A DNA stretch of 64,000 nucleotides from Flavonifractor sp. An82 (GTDB lineage: Bacteria > Bacillota > Clostridia > Oscillospirales > Oscillospiraceae), in NCBI RefSeq assembly GCF_002159265.1, contig NZ_NFHG01000012.1, positions 1 through 64,000 on the forward strand, given 5' to 3'. Under the pieces are notes generated by a model that saw only the letters and a program-made list of their open reading frames with translations, was not told where the DNA came from and did no database searches. The translations under genes were made by a program, and so were the position numbers. Shown piece after piece: positions 15,629-24,603 of this stretch (positions are counted from its first letter, which is position 1; each line of letters starts with the position of its first letter).

Positions 15629-16957
15629 TCACAGCAGGCCCCGGGCAAAGTCCAGGATGGTCCCGGCGTCCACTGCCAGGTTCAGGTTCTGGCCGTCGTC
15701 AAAGCCCGCCGTCAGGATGCCGATGAGTTCCCCGTACAGGTTCAGCAGGGCGCCGCCGCTGCTGCCGTGGGAGGTGGGGGCGGTAAACTGGATCATGGAG
15801 CGCTCCCCCACCGTCCGAAAGCCGGAGATGATGCCGTCGGAGACGGTGTTGAACAGGCCCAGGGGGCTGCCGATGGCCACCACCTTCTGGCCCCTCACCA
15901 GCTCCCCGCCCCCCCGCCACACGGGGATGGGCGGTCTTTGCTTCTCCATGCGCAGGATGGCCAGGTCCAGGTCCTGGTTGTACTTGATAAGCTCGTCGGT
16001 GTAGCACACATCCTGCTCTCCCTCCAGGAGCACCCCGAAATACCGGCCTCCCGCCACCACGTGGAAGTTGGTCAGGATGTAGCCGGTCTGGTTGATGATG
16101 ACCCCCGACCCGGTCTTGAAGCACTGCTGCTCCCCGTCGTACACCTCCAGCATGACCACGGAAGAGGCCAGCCTGGCCAGCTCCACATAGTCCAGCTCCC
16201 GCCGCTCCGCCGGAGCGGGGGCAGGGGCAGTCCGGTACTCCGGAGGGGGCGCCGCCGGGGCCTGGGGCGCGGGGCGGGCTGTACTGACCTGGGACTGCCG
16301 GGGCGGGGCCGAGGCAGGAATCTGTTCCCGGACCAGGACCGACAGCTGGAGCAGCTGGTCGTCCTGCACCTGCACGTCCTGTTCCCCGCTTACATAGAGC
16401 ACGTCGCAGCCCATGCGGAAGAGCAGGCAGAGGAAGAGATACTCCGGCAGCTTGACGGTACCGCTGCACACAAACTTGGGGGAGGCTCCGATCCGCCCGG
16501 TGTCCACAAAGAGCTTGGGGAAGCACCGGTCGATCCAGAAGAGCAGCTTCACCCCGAAATTGCGGACGATGGACTCCTCCGCCCTGCCCCGGCTCCTGCG
16601 GAACTGGTCCAGGGTCTCCCGGTAGTGGGCCCGGAAGGCCTCCTCCAGAATGGGGTTTTCAAAGGAGAAGGGCAGGCGGTCCGTTCCTCCGTCGTAGCGC
16701 TCCAGGTAGTCCTTCAGCTCCCCCTGGTCGGGCTGCTTGGGGAAGGCGGGCAGAAAGAGCCGGCCGCACTTCCCCTCCCCCTGCCAGGCCTGGAGCCGCT
16801 GTACCAGAGCGGGATACCCCTCCCCGCACAGGCAGCGGGCAAAGAAGGTCTCCTTCCGGAAGTTGGAGTAGCGCCCGTCCAGAGAGAAGAAGGCCTCTGT
16901 CAGATTGGGCGTGGACGGGCGGAGCACCGCCTGGAAATATGCGCTGTAGTTTGCCAT
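15629..16957 (-). CDS. YceG-repeat domain fused to a trypsin-like (HtrA-type) serine protease
   Basis: 442 residues. About 1-210 is a domain whose core (helix 129-150, then KFVCSGTVKLPEYLFLCLLF from 161 and MGCDVLYVSG to 191) follows the same pattern as the repeated unit of the YceG protein at the other end of this locus. Residues 213-252 are a Pro/Ala-rich linker. About 255-442 is a trypsin-fold protease with a complete triad: H299 (NFHVVAGG), D331 (DLDLAIL) and S400 (GSSGGALL). No PDZ domain, signal peptide or membrane helix is seen, so it should act in the cytoplasm. ATG 16957 has GAGGGGG ahead of it. It is last in the Ter operon, 28 bases after the HAD gene. Confidence 0.85.
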   Translation of the reverse strand: MANYSAYFQAVLRPSTPNLTEAFFSLDGRYSNFRKETFFARCLCGEGYPALVQRLQAWQGEGKCGRLFLPAFPKQPDQGELKDYLERYDGGTDRLPFSFENPILEEAFRAHYRETLDQFRRSRGRAEESIVRNFGVKLLFWIDRCFPKLFVDTGRIGASPKFVCSGTVKLPEYLFLCLLFRMGCDVLYVSGEQDVQVQDDQLLQLSVLVREQIPASAPPRQSQVSTARPAPQAPAAPPPEYRTAPAPAPAERRELDYVELARLASSVVMLEVYDGEQQCFKTGSGVIINQTGYILTNFHVVAGGRYFGVLLEGEQDVCYTDELIKYNQDLDLAILRMEKQRPPIPVWRGGGELVRGQKVVAIGSPLGLFNTVSDGIISGFRTVGERSMIQFTAPTSHGSSGGALLNLYGELIGILTAGFDDGQNLNLAVDAGTILDFARGLL

Positions 16958-16985
16958 GGTTCCCCCTCCTCGGACAGCTGGGTAC

Positions 16986-17756
16986 TCAGCAGGCGGTCTC
17001 TCCGTCCACCTCCCAGAGGACCTGCTGCAACACAAAGGTGTAAAAGCGGCCGGAGCCGTCCCACTCCCGGCGGGCGGGGCCGCCCTGCTCCGGCAAAATT
17101 CCTCTGGGCGCAATGGCCACATCGGCCCGGCCCAGCATGGGGCCGTCGATGGGGCTGTCCCCGGCGCAGAGCACCCGTTCGGCGTCGAAGCGGCTGCGCA
17201 GGCGGTCCAGGGCCGCCCCCTTGTTGATGGGCGGCGGGAAGAAGTAGACCTTCCTCCCCGTTACCCCCATGTCCAGTGGAAATGCGTCCCTCATGGCCTC
17301 AGCCAGAGCCTGGGCCTCCTCCGGGGTGTCGCAGGCGGCAAAGGTGAACATCCCGTCCACGATGCGGCACCGCTTGGGGGCGGGCCAGGCCTCCAGAGCC
17401 CCCAGGGCCTCTTCCAGACGGGGCCGCCAGGGGGCTACCAGCTCCTCCGACTCCCTCGCCCACTGGGGGTCCGGCTTGCCGTCCACCAGCAGGAAGGCCC
17501 CGTTGGTGGTAAGGGCATAGCGGGGCCGGCAGGTCTGGGGAAAGGAGATGCGCAGGTACTGCTCCATGGACCGGCTGGTGACGGGCACAAAGAGGGCCTT
17601 TTTCATGACCCGGGCCAGCAGCTCCGGGGTCTCCCCGGTGAGATAGCCCTGAGCCTTCCCCTCCAGATACTCCACGCACAGGTCGCCGGGCCGGGCGTGT
17701 TTATGGGAGAAGAGCAGGGTATTATCCAGATCACTGGCGAAAATGGTCTTTTCCAT
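16986..17756 (-). CDS. HAD-superfamily hydrolase of the Ter biosynthetic module
   Basis: 256 residues. HAD motif I is near the N-terminus (FASDLDNTLL: nucleophile D9, acid D11), motif II is the VPVTSRS region, and motif IV is near the C-terminus (VLCAGDSPIDGPML). It is a phosphatase-type enzyme. Ter loci with a PRTase and StiP normally carry such a HAD protein, proposed to dephosphorylate an intermediate of a nucleotide-like metabolite. The start ATG lies two bases after the StiP stop codon, so translation is coupled. Confidence 0.85.
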   Translation of the reverse strand: MEKTIFASDLDNTLLFSHKHARPGDLCVEYLEGKAQGYLTGETPELLARVMKKALFVPVTSRSMEQYLRISFPQTCRPRYALTTNGAFLLVDGKPDPQWARESEELVAPWRPRLEEALGALEAWPAPKRCRIVDGMFTFAACDTPEEAQALAEAMRDAFPLDMGVTGRKVYFFPPPINKGAALDRLRSRFDAERVLCAGDSPIDGPMLGRADVAIAPRGILPEQGGPARREWDGSGRFYTFVLQQVLWEVDGETAC

Positions 17757-17758
17757 AG

Positions 17759-18823
17759 TCAGTTGTCAGCGATGGACTGAATGAGCCCGCACGCCCGGTA
17801 GTGCACCAGGGGGTACTCCATCAGGGTCACGCCTTTCTCCTTTGCAAGCTGATAGATATGGCCCAGATGGTCCTCGTCGGACAGGCTGCGGACCAGGATC
17901 TTCCACGGCATCCGCCGCAGCAGCACCCGGGTGGCCTCTCCGATGCTGGGCTTGACCAGATTGCGGTCGGCGATGGAGAAATTGCGGCAGATCTGGTCCA
18001 CCTCCTCCAGGGCGGTGAAGGGCTCCGTCCCCTCCTCCGCCGACAAACAGAGCTTCGCCGTCCCCCGGGCGGGGAAGTGGGCCTCCACCGCCTCGATAAA
18101 GGGGTAGGTCAGGTCCTGCTCCCGCAGCTGGGGATAGCAGGCCGCGCCGTGGAAGTCCTCCGGCCCGATCAGGTCCGGGCGGTAGAAGGTCCGGCTCAGC
18201 AGCCCCGACACCGTGGAGTTAAGGCAGGAGCTGGCAATGAGGAAGTCGTCGTGGGTCCCGCACTTCTCGGCCAGCCGGGCCGGGTCGGAGAGCACCGCCA
18301 GCCCGGCGCTGACGCCGGGGTAGTCCTCCATGGCCTGTTTCAGCTCCCGCTGGATGGCTCCCTTCCCCGTCCAGCCGTCCACAAACTGGATGTGCTCCGG
18401 CTTGTGGCGGACCAGGATATACTTCATGGCGTTGCGGTCGATCCCCCTGCCCCGGATGATGGAGATGGTGTAGTGCTTCACATCCACCCCATATTCCCGG
18501 GCCAGATACCGCTTGATGAGCACACCGATGGAGGTACCCGCCCGGGCCAGGGAGACCAGCACGGCCTCCGCCCCCTTGTCCTGCCAGATCTGTTGGGCTG
18601 CTGAGGCCACCGCCTGGGCGGTCATGGGGGCGTAGCGGGTCAGGGCGTCGTGGTAGGCGGCCAGATAGGCCGGGGAGGGCTCGTATTCCAGGGGCAGCAT
18701 CTCGGAGTAGTGCACGCCGCTTTGAATGCGCTTCTCCCGCTCCTTGGTGGGCAGGGGCTCCACCAGGCCGGTGATGTCCTTCAGCAGGATCTCTACATCT
18801 TGGGGCTTATAGGTACCAAACAT
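17759..18823 (-). CDS. StiP-type cysteine protease/PRTase-like protein with C-terminal PELOTA domain
   Basis: 354 residues. It matches the StiP family of Ter operons: GVHYSEMLPLEYEPSPAYL near the start, then VSLARAGTSIGVLIKRYL, HYTISIIRGRGIDRNA and ASSCLNSTVSGLLSRT. The C-terminus (LVKPSIGEATRVLLRR through KGVTLMEYPLVHYRACGLI) looks like the PELOTA RNA-binding domain associated with these proteins. The family is annotated as a cysteine protease but has also been read as a phosphoribosyltransferase-related enzyme, so the reaction is unsettled. AAGGAGG precedes the ATG, which overlaps the upstream PRTase gene by 17 bases. Confidence 0.85.
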   Translation of the reverse strand: MFGTYKPQDVEILLKDITGLVEPLPTKEREKRIQSGVHYSEMLPLEYEPSPAYLAAYHDALTRYAPMTAQAVASAAQQIWQDKGAEAVLVSLARAGTSIGVLIKRYLAREYGVDVKHYTISIIRGRGIDRNAMKYILVRHKPEHIQFVDGWTGKGAIQRELKQAMEDYPGVSAGLAVLSDPARLAEKCGTHDDFLIASSCLNSTVSGLLSRTFYRPDLIGPEDFHGAACYPQLREQDLTYPFIEAVEAHFPARGTAKLCLSAEEGTEPFTALEEVDQICRNFSIADRNLVKPSIGEATRVLLRRMPWKILVRSLSDEDHLGHIYQLAKEKGVTLMEYPLVHYRACGLIQSIADN

Positions 18824-19955
18824 GCTGTCCTCCTTGGAGATAAACGACCTTGCGGGCCGGATTAGGTGGGAAGGCCGACAGCAGGGCGCTCAGCGCCCCG
18901 GTCCCCGGCTCCGGCGTATCGGATACCACCACGATGCAGTCATAGTCCGCCAGATCATAGAGGTAGGTGGTCCGGCCCTCTTCATAGAAGCTGGGCAGCT
19001 TTCTGCCCGAGGTGATGGGGTAGCCCTCCGCGGCGCAGATGCCGATAGGGCTGCGGGTGGTGGCGTGGCAGAACACCTGTCTCCCCTCCCCCAGCTCTTC
19101 CAGCGCTTCTCCCAGCACCAGGGCAGGGTACATGCACTCCTCCGTACCCAGCACCAGGGTGCGGCTGTCCGGCGGGAAGGCCGCCCCATTCTGAGCCAGA
19201 AAGGCCTCCGCCAGGGCGGCGCAGCCCTGCCGCCACTCCCCCACCGCCAGACCCAGCCGGGGGTCTGCCAGGGCGGGCAGAATCTGCTCTCCCTGACGCA
19301 GGGGCCACGGGCGGGCTTCCGCCTCCTCCGCCTCATGGATCTCCAGGGGGGCCACCAGGGCGGTGTAGTCCTCCAGGGGCAGCTTGACCAGATACTCGCT
19401 GCGGATGCCCGCCCCCTCCAGAAGGGCCTCATTTTCCGGGGAGACCCGGTTCAGGAGGGAGGCCGCCACAATGCGCTTCTCCCCCAGCACGGGGCAGCGC
19501 TTTTTCAGCTCTCCCACCATGTTGCGCAGAGTCTTGCCGGTGGAGATCTCGTCGTCCACCAGGATCACGGTGTCGGTTTCGGGCAGCCAGCGCTCCAGGG
19601 CGTCGCCGCTGAGCTTCTGCTCCACCGCGTGGCTGTGCTCCTCCTGGAACTCGATCCACCCCTCCGCCGCCGGGAAGGACTCCCGGGTGGTGTGGAGGTA
19701 GATGCAGTCAGGGGAGATCCGCCGGGCCACCGCGGCCCCGATGGCGGTGGCGGTCTCGGCAAAACCGATGACCAGCCGGGCGGTGGGATACCGCCGGGCC
19801 AGCTTGTCCCCCAGGGCATCCATCATCTCCAGGGCCCGGGTGGGGGACACCGGGATGTGCTTGGCCTGCAGGGGGTTGACCAGCAGATAGGCCCGCTTGC
19901 GGTTGTGGAAGCGCTTGGCAATGCGCAGGGTGTTTTCACGGGTGTACTCAGGCAT
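18807..19955 (-). CDS. Phosphoribosyltransferase with C-terminal TRSP domain (Ter biosynthetic module)
   Basis: 382 residues. The N-terminal half is a type I phosphoribosyltransferase: the PRPP-binding loop is VILVDDEISTGKT, with VIGFAETATAIG as the other substrate-side segment. The C-terminal half carries the signature that names the TRSP domain (CHATTRSPIG), with VLGTEECMYPAL before it. In Ter operons this PRTase is predicted to attach a ribose-phosphate to an unknown base, producing a nucleoside-like metabolite. It stands between the rhomboid gene (24 bases upstream) and StiP (overlap of 17 bases). Confidence 0.87.
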   Translation of the reverse strand: MPEYTRENTLRIAKRFHNRKRAYLLVNPLQAKHIPVSPTRALEMMDALGDKLARRYPTARLVIGFAETATAIGAAVARRISPDCIYLHTTRESFPAAEGWIEFQEEHSHAVEQKLSGDALERWLPETDTVILVDDEISTGKTLRNMVGELKKRCPVLGEKRIVAASLLNRVSPENEALLEGAGIRSEYLVKLPLEDYTALVAPLEIHEAEEAEARPWPLRQGEQILPALADPRLGLAVGEWRQGCAALAEAFLAQNGAAFPPDSRTLVLGTEECMYPALVLGEALEELGEGRQVFCHATTRSPIGICAAEGYPITSGRKLPSFYEEGRTTYLYDLADYDCIVVVSDTPEPGTGALSALLSAFPPNPARKVVYLQGGQHVWYL

Positions 19956-19979
19956 ATGCTGTTTCCTCGCTGTTTGAAA

Positions 19980-20543
19980 TCAGGTTCTGTGGTTCCTGCC
20001 GGCCAGGAACCCGAAGGCGGTGCCGCAGACGCCGCCCACAATGTGCATCAGGTTGGCCACGTTGTCCTTCACAAAGAGGATGGAGTAGACCTCCTGCCCC
20101 AGGTAGAGGACCCCCACCAGAAGGAGGGTTAGGGGAATGGCCCCTCCCCTCATGCCGGCCAGGGAGGAGAGCATGATAAGCATGAACACGATGCCGCTGG
20201 CCCCCAGCAGGGCGGTATGAGGGAAGAGCATGAATTGCAGCACGCCGGAGATGAGGGCGGTAAAGAAGATGGCCAGCAGCAGGGCACGGCTGCCGTATTT
20301 CTCCTCCAGAGGGGGCCCCACCACCAGAAGCAGCAGCATATTCCCCAGAAAGTGGCTGAAATCGGCGTGGCCCAGCACATGGCCCACAAAGCGGAACAGA
20401 GCCAGGGGGCTCAGGGGCGCCCTGTACACCGAGAAGAGGGCGGTGGTGGTCCAGCCGTTGGTGGCCCTGCCCAGCAGGAGGGCCGCCAGGGACAGGAAAA
20501 AGAAGCTGAGGATCACCGGCGAATTGTACTGCAATTTCTTCAT
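19980..20543 (-). CDS. Rhomboid-family intramembrane serine protease
   Basis: 187 residues with about six membrane helices. Rhomboid landmarks are present: HADFSHFLGNM, the catalytic GASG serine (LLGASGIVFML), and the partner His in LMHIVGGVCG. Rhomboids cut transmembrane segments of other proteins inside the membrane. Placement in a Ter locus, next to a second and soluble protease, suggests proteolytic signalling under envelope stress (inference). ATG 20543 is preferred over a TTG at 20552. A terminator hairpin lies upstream at 20568-20600, so part of the transcription may stop before this gene. Confidence 0.87.
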   Translation of the reverse strand: MKKLQYNSPVILSFFFLSLAALLLGRATNGWTTTALFSVYRAPLSPLALFRFVGHVLGHADFSHFLGNMLLLLVVGPPLEEKYGSRALLLAIFFTALISGVLQFMLFPHTALLGASGIVFMLIMLSSLAGMRGGAIPLTLLLVGVLYLGQEVYSILFVKDNVANLMHIVGGVCGTAFGFLAGRNHRT

Positions 20544-20567
20544 GGCTCCCAATCTCCCATTCTTGCA

Positions 20568-20600
20568 AAAAGGGGCGCCCCCGGCGGGGGCACCCCTTTT
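20568..20600 (-). terminator. Terminator or attenuator inside the Ter locus
   Basis: 15-bp stem with one G-T pair (20568-20582 and 20586-20600), loop GGC; on the minus strand it runs into TTTTTG. It lies after the Ca2+ ATPase and before the rhomboid gene, so it may set a lower expression level for the downstream metabolic half. Confidence 0.8.
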
Positions 20601-20606
20601 GACCTC

Positions 20607-23258
20607 TTATTTCTTGGGGGTAACCGCCTTGCGCAGCATGTCCACCGGGATCATGGTCACAGCCAGGATGCCCACCACCACCCAGCCGATGGGGGCGAAG
20701 GGCACACAGCTGAACATGCTGCTGATCCAGCCGCACACCGCCACAGGCACCAGACCGGCGTTGACGATCAGCGCCTGGATGATGATGATGGCCAAAAACA
20801 CCTTCATAAAGCCGGTGTTCTCATTCAGGCCCTTGAAGATGGCAAAGCCGTCGTCACGGACATTGAAGCCGTTGAACAGGGCGCTCCAGATGAAGAGCAC
20901 AAAGTAGGCGGTAAGCTTCTGCTCCGTGGTGGCAAAGAACTGGTCGAAGAAGGGGGCCTTCAGGAACACGAAGCTCAGCACGGTGAGCCACAGGCCCATG
21001 GTAAGGATCTGGACCATCATCTCCCGGCTGACGAGGCTCTCGTCCCGGCGGCGGGGGTTCTCGCTCATGTACCGCTCCTGGGCGGGCTCGTTGCCCAGCA
21101 TAATGGCGCCCAGGCCGTCCATCACCAGGTTGACGAAGAGCAGGTGGGTCACCTTCAGGGGCTCCTCCACCCCGAAGAAGGGGGAGATGGCGCTCACCAC
21201 CACGGCGGCCACGTTGATCACCAGCTGGAATTTACAGAATTTCAGAATGTTGTGGTAGATGGTGCGGCCGTACCAGATGGCGTCCTTGATGGACTTGAAG
21301 TTATCGTCCAGAATGACGATCTTGCCCGCCTCCTTGGCGGCCTCGGTACCGCTGCCCATGGCGAAGCCCACGTCGGCCCGCTTCAGAGCCGGAGAATCGT
21401 TGACGCCGTCGCCGGTCATACCCACCACCAGGTTCATCTCCTGGCACAGACGCACCATGCGGGACTTGTCGGTGGGCAGAGCCCGGGCGATGACCCGGAT
21501 ACGGGGGATGATCTCCTTGACCTCCTCGTCGCTGAGCTCATTGAGCTGGCCGGAGGTGAGAGCCACGTCATCCTCGGTCTTGAGCAGGCCGGCGTCCCGG
21601 GCGATGGCCACAGCGGTCTCCAGCCGGTCGCCGGTGATCATGACCACCTGGATGCCCGCATGCTGCACCGCCGCGATGGCCTCCCGGGCTTCGGGGCGCA
21701 CGTCGTCCCGGATGCCCACAAAGCCCACGATGACGGTGTCGTCGTTGATACGGTTCTCGGTCATCTCCTGATTGGAGTAGCCGAAGGCCAGCACACGCAT
21801 GGACTTGCTGGCCAGCTCGTCGATCTTGGCGTTGATCACGTCCATGGAGAGGGGCCGCTCCTCCCCGCTCATGCTCAGATAGGTGCGGGCACAGGCCAGC
21901 AGCCGCTCGGGCGCGCCCTTGTAGAAGGTCTTGCCCAGCTCGCCCAGGTAGGCCTGGCTGAACTTGTTAGCGGAGTTGAAGCTCTGGGCCTTGGTCACGG
22001 TACAGGAGTTCTCCAGGCTGTGGAAGGTCTCCGCGCCCAGGAACTTCATCAGGGCCTGGTCGGTGGCGTTGCCGCCGATGACGCCGCCCTGGGCGTCAAA
22101 CATGGACTGGGTGTTCTTGCCGATGGCCAGGTCCACCAGGCCCTTGATCTTGCCGTGCTGGTTGATCTCGGCCAGGGGGATGGTGATGCCGTCGGCGGTG
22201 AAGAACTCCACCACCTCCAGCCGGCCCTTGGTGATGGTGCCGGTCTTGTCGCTGAAGAGAATGTTGAGGGAACCGGCGGTCTCAATGCCCTCGGCCTTGC
22301 GGACCAGCACGTTGTGGTCCAGCATCTTGCTGGTGTTCTGCATCAGCACCAGGGAGATCATCAGGGGCAGGCCCTCGGGGACGGCGCACACGATAATGAC
22401 CACCGCCAGGGACACCGCCTCCACCAGGTCCTTGATGACCTGGGTGGCGCCCAGGGCGAAGTAGGGGCCGATGCCGCCGGCGGACAGGATGTAATAGCCG
22501 AAGTAGAGAGCGGCAATGACGATGGCGCCGATGTAGCCGAAGCGGGAGATCATATTGGCCAGGTTGGCCAGCTTGACCTTCAGGGGGGAGTCGGGCTCGT
22601 CCTCCTGCATCTCCTCGGCCATTTTGCCCATCATGGTGGACAGGCCCACCTTCTGCACGTCCAGCACGCCCTCGCCGTCGAAGAGGACCGCCCCCCGGAA
22701 CAGGGAGTGCTTGTCCACAAAGGTATCGCCGGTGATCTCATCGGAGAGCTTGTAGCTCTCGTCGGCGGCCACCTTGGGGCACTCCTCCGCCTCGCCGTTG
22801 AGGGCGGAGTTGTCCACCTTGATACTGCCCCACACCAGAATGCCGTCGGCGGGGATCTTGTCGCCCGACTGGAGGAGCACCTTGTCCCCCACCACCACGT
22901 CGTCCATGTCGATGACGGTGATGACGCCGTTGCGGTAGACCTTACACTGGTCCTTTTTGGTGCTGTCCTTCAGCTGGCGGTACTTGGTGTCGCTGGCCAC
23001 GCCGGTCTTGGCGGACACGAAGGCCACGATCAGAATGGCCACGATGGTGCCGATGGGCTCATAGATGTCGGCATAGCCGAAGATACACATGACGATCATC
23101 AGCGCCGCGATGGCCAGCAGAATGCGGATCATGGGGTCCCCAAAGGTCTCCTTGAATTCCGCCCAGAAGGTGGTAGGTTCCGAATCCGGGATCAGGTTGC
23201 TGCCGTATTTCTGTCGGGATTCGAGAACTTCTTTGTCTGAAAGTCCGTTATAGTGCAT
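20607..23258 (-). CDS. Calcium-translocating P-type ATPase (PMCA-like, P2B)
   Basis: 883 residues. P-type ATPase motifs are complete: actuator-domain GEAEE, PEGLPL in M4, the phosphorylation site DKTGTITKG, and the hinge TGDGVNDSPALKRADVGFAMG. The length and M4/M6 features (INVAAVVV, FVNLVMDGLGA) fit P2B Ca2+ export pumps with ten membrane helices. ATG 23258 has AGGAGA ahead. In place of TerC, this is the membrane transporter of the locus, between TerD proteins (a Ca2+-binding family) and the rhomboid. Calcium as the ion is inferred from family. Confidence 0.92.
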   Translation of the reverse strand: MHYNGLSDKEVLESRQKYGSNLIPDSEPTTFWAEFKETFGDPMIRILLAIAALMIVMCIFGYADIYEPIGTIVAILIVAFVSAKTGVASDTKYRQLKDSTKKDQCKVYRNGVITVIDMDDVVVGDKVLLQSGDKIPADGILVWGSIKVDNSALNGEAEECPKVAADESYKLSDEITGDTFVDKHSLFRGAVLFDGEGVLDVQKVGLSTMMGKMAEEMQEDEPDSPLKVKLANLANMISRFGYIGAIVIAALYFGYYILSAGGIGPYFALGATQVIKDLVEAVSLAVVIIVCAVPEGLPLMISLVLMQNTSKMLDHNVLVRKAEGIETAGSLNILFSDKTGTITKGRLEVVEFFTADGITIPLAEINQHGKIKGLVDLAIGKNTQSMFDAQGGVIGGNATDQALMKFLGAETFHSLENSCTVTKAQSFNSANKFSQAYLGELGKTFYKGAPERLLACARTYLSMSGEERPLSMDVINAKIDELASKSMRVLAFGYSNQEMTENRINDDTVIVGFVGIRDDVRPEAREAIAAVQHAGIQVVMITGDRLETAVAIARDAGLLKTEDDVALTSGQLNELSDEEVKEIIPRIRVIARALPTDKSRMVRLCQEMNLVVGMTGDGVNDSPALKRADVGFAMGSGTEAAKEAGKIVILDDNFKSIKDAIWYGRTIYHNILKFCKFQLVINVAAVVVSAISPFFGVEEPLKVTHLLFVNLVMDGLGAIMLGNEPAQERYMSENPRRRDESLVSREMMVQILTMGLWLTVLSFVFLKAPFFDQFFATTEQKLTAYFVLFIWSALFNGFNVRDDGFAIFKGLNENTGFMKVFLAIIIIQALIVNAGLVPVAVCGWISSMFSCVPFAPIGWVVVGILAVTMIPVDMLRKAVTPKK

Positions 23259-23280
23259 ATCTCTTTCTCCTATAGACACA

Positions 23281-23318
23281 GGAAAAGAGAAGCAATGCAA
23301 TGATTCGCTTCTCTTTCC
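23281..23318 (-). other. Hairpin between the last terD and the Ca2+ ATPase gene
   Basis: A 12-bp stem with one bulged A (23281-23293 with 23307-23318) around a 13-base loop, in the only wide gap (105 bases) of the front half of the Ter operon. On the minus strand it is followed by TTTTCC, so it could be a weak terminator or mRNA processing site. Confidence 0.55.
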
Positions 23319-23363
23319 TGGTCATGCGTTTCGTTGTCCAGGGTGTTTGCCCCGGTCAGAGGC

Positions 23364-23969
23364 TCAGTAGTAGCGCTTACACAGCTCAGGCAGGCCGGGG
23401 TCGGTGGTGGCCTGTCCCACGGCGTTGAACTTCCACTCGCCGTTGTTGCGGTACACCTCGCCGAAAATCATGGCGGTCATGCCGTCATAGTTCTCGGACA
23501 GGTTGTAGCGGCACAGCTCCTGGCCGTTGCGGCCGTCCACGATGCGGATGAAGGCGTTCTGGATCATGCCGAAGTTCTGGTGCCGCTGCACCGCCTGATA
23601 GATGTTGACCACCATCACGATGCGGTTGTACTCGGCGGGCACCCGCTCCAGTTCGATCATGATCTGCTCGTCGTCGCCCTCGCCGGCGCCGGTCAGGTTG
23701 TCGCCCATATGCATGACAGAGCCCGAGCGGTGCTTCAGGTTGCCGAAGTAGACCACATCCTTGCCGTCCACCAGATGTCCGTCCTTCAGCATGAGGGCGG
23801 ACGCGTCACAGTCGATGGCCTGGGGCTTGGCGGCAAACAGGCCGCCCAAGAGGCCGCCCTTGGAGCGCTGGGCCTCGTCCCAGCCCAGTCCCACGATCAC
23901 TTTGTTCAGGCCCTCCCGGCCCTCCTTGGTCAGGCTGACCTTCTGGCCTTTCTGCAAGCTGACAGACAT
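23364..23969 (-). CDS. TerD-family stress protein, fourth copy (with insertion)
   Basis: 201 residues. It starts [16 protein letters not shown] and keeps the family blocks YFGNL, MGDNLTGAGEGDDEQI and [11 protein letters not shown]. Compared with the other copies it has about 12 extra residues near 35-47 (RSKGGLLGGLFAAKP), and the D-rich strand is altered (IDCDASALML). The GEGDDEQ loop is the usual Ca2+ site of TerD proteins, so calcium binding is likely. TerD proteins are cytosolic, strand-rich and linked to tellurite, phage and envelope stress resistance. It is 14 bases after the third copy. Confidence 0.93.
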   Translation of the reverse strand: MSVSLQKGQKVSLTKEGREGLNKVIVGLGWDEAQRSKGGLLGGLFAAKPQAIDCDASALMLKDGHLVDGKDVVYFGNLKHRSGSVMHMGDNLTGAGEGDDEQIMIELERVPAEYNRIVMVVNIYQAVQRHQNFGMIQNAFIRIVDGRNGQELCRYNLSENYDGMTAMIFGEVYRNNGEWKFNAVGQATTDPGLPELCKRYY

Positions 23970-23983
23970 CGTCTTTTACCTCC

Positions 23984-24589
23984 TTATTTTCGTCCTGCCG
24001 TCCAGCGCAGTCCCCAGTGGAACGCCTGGTCCAGCGCCTGATGTCCCGGATAGAACTGCACGATCTTCTCTACACTGAAGGTCTCGTCGTTCTGGTTCTC
24101 CAGCAGCACCAGGCCGCACATGATCTGTTTGGAATCATAGCTGTCCATTTTTACAATCAGGTCCTCGGCGCCGGGATATTTGATGGTCACCGTGGCGTCT
24201 GCCTGCTGCCAGTTGGCCACACCCTCATAGATAAAGGTGTACACCAGGATACGCCTGATCTCGGCGATCCGGTTGCCGTCGATACGCAGGTTCTCGCCGG
24301 TGGTTACCGCCCCCGTCCGGTCATCCCCGTCCAGGGAAATGTAGGGTTCCCGCTGCAAAGACCCAAAGGCGTTTCCCAGAGCCTGGACCGTGCCCTTTCT
24401 GCCGTTTTTCAGCTCGTACAGGCAGCCCAGATCCAGGTCAATGCCCCCCTTAGGGCCCATGAGGCTGGCAAAAAACCCCTGCTTGGCCGGCTTGGTGTTC
24501 CAGTTCAGGTTCACCAGGATCTCTCCCAGACCGGCATTCTGCTTCTTCTGCAGATTGACCTTCCTGCCTTTCTCAAGACTGATTGCCAT
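23984..24589 (-). CDS. Divergent TerD/TerA-like stress protein, third copy
   Basis: 201 residues. MAISLEKGRKVNLQKK and GGIDLDLGCLYEL identify the TerD superfamily, but the calcium loop is different (SLDGDDRTGAVTTGENL) and the C-terminus lacks the [10 protein letters not shown] block of its neighbours. It resembles the more divergent member found in Ter operons (YceC or TerA-like). The start is ATG 24589 with AAGGAGG upstream; a longer frame back to 24685 only reads through the 3' end of the previous gene. Its loss of part of the Ca2+ site suggests a structural rather than sensing role (inference). Confidence 0.9.
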   Translation of the reverse strand: MAISLEKGRKVNLQKKQNAGLGEILVNLNWNTKPAKQGFFASLMGPKGGIDLDLGCLYELKNGRKGTVQALGNAFGSLQREPYISLDGDDRTGAVTTGENLRIDGNRIAEIRRILVYTFIYEGVANWQQADATVTIKYPGAEDLIVKMDSYDSKQIMCGLVLLENQNDETFSVEKIVQFYPGHQALDQAFHWGLRWTAGRK

Positions 24590-24603
24590 AGCAGCCTCCT
24601 TTT

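Noticed and set aside
20217-23240. A 1007-codon plus-strand open frame opposite the Ca2+ ATPase
   Set aside because: High-GC shadow: low-complexity His/Gly/Leu-rich translation, while the other strand has complete P-type ATPase motifs.
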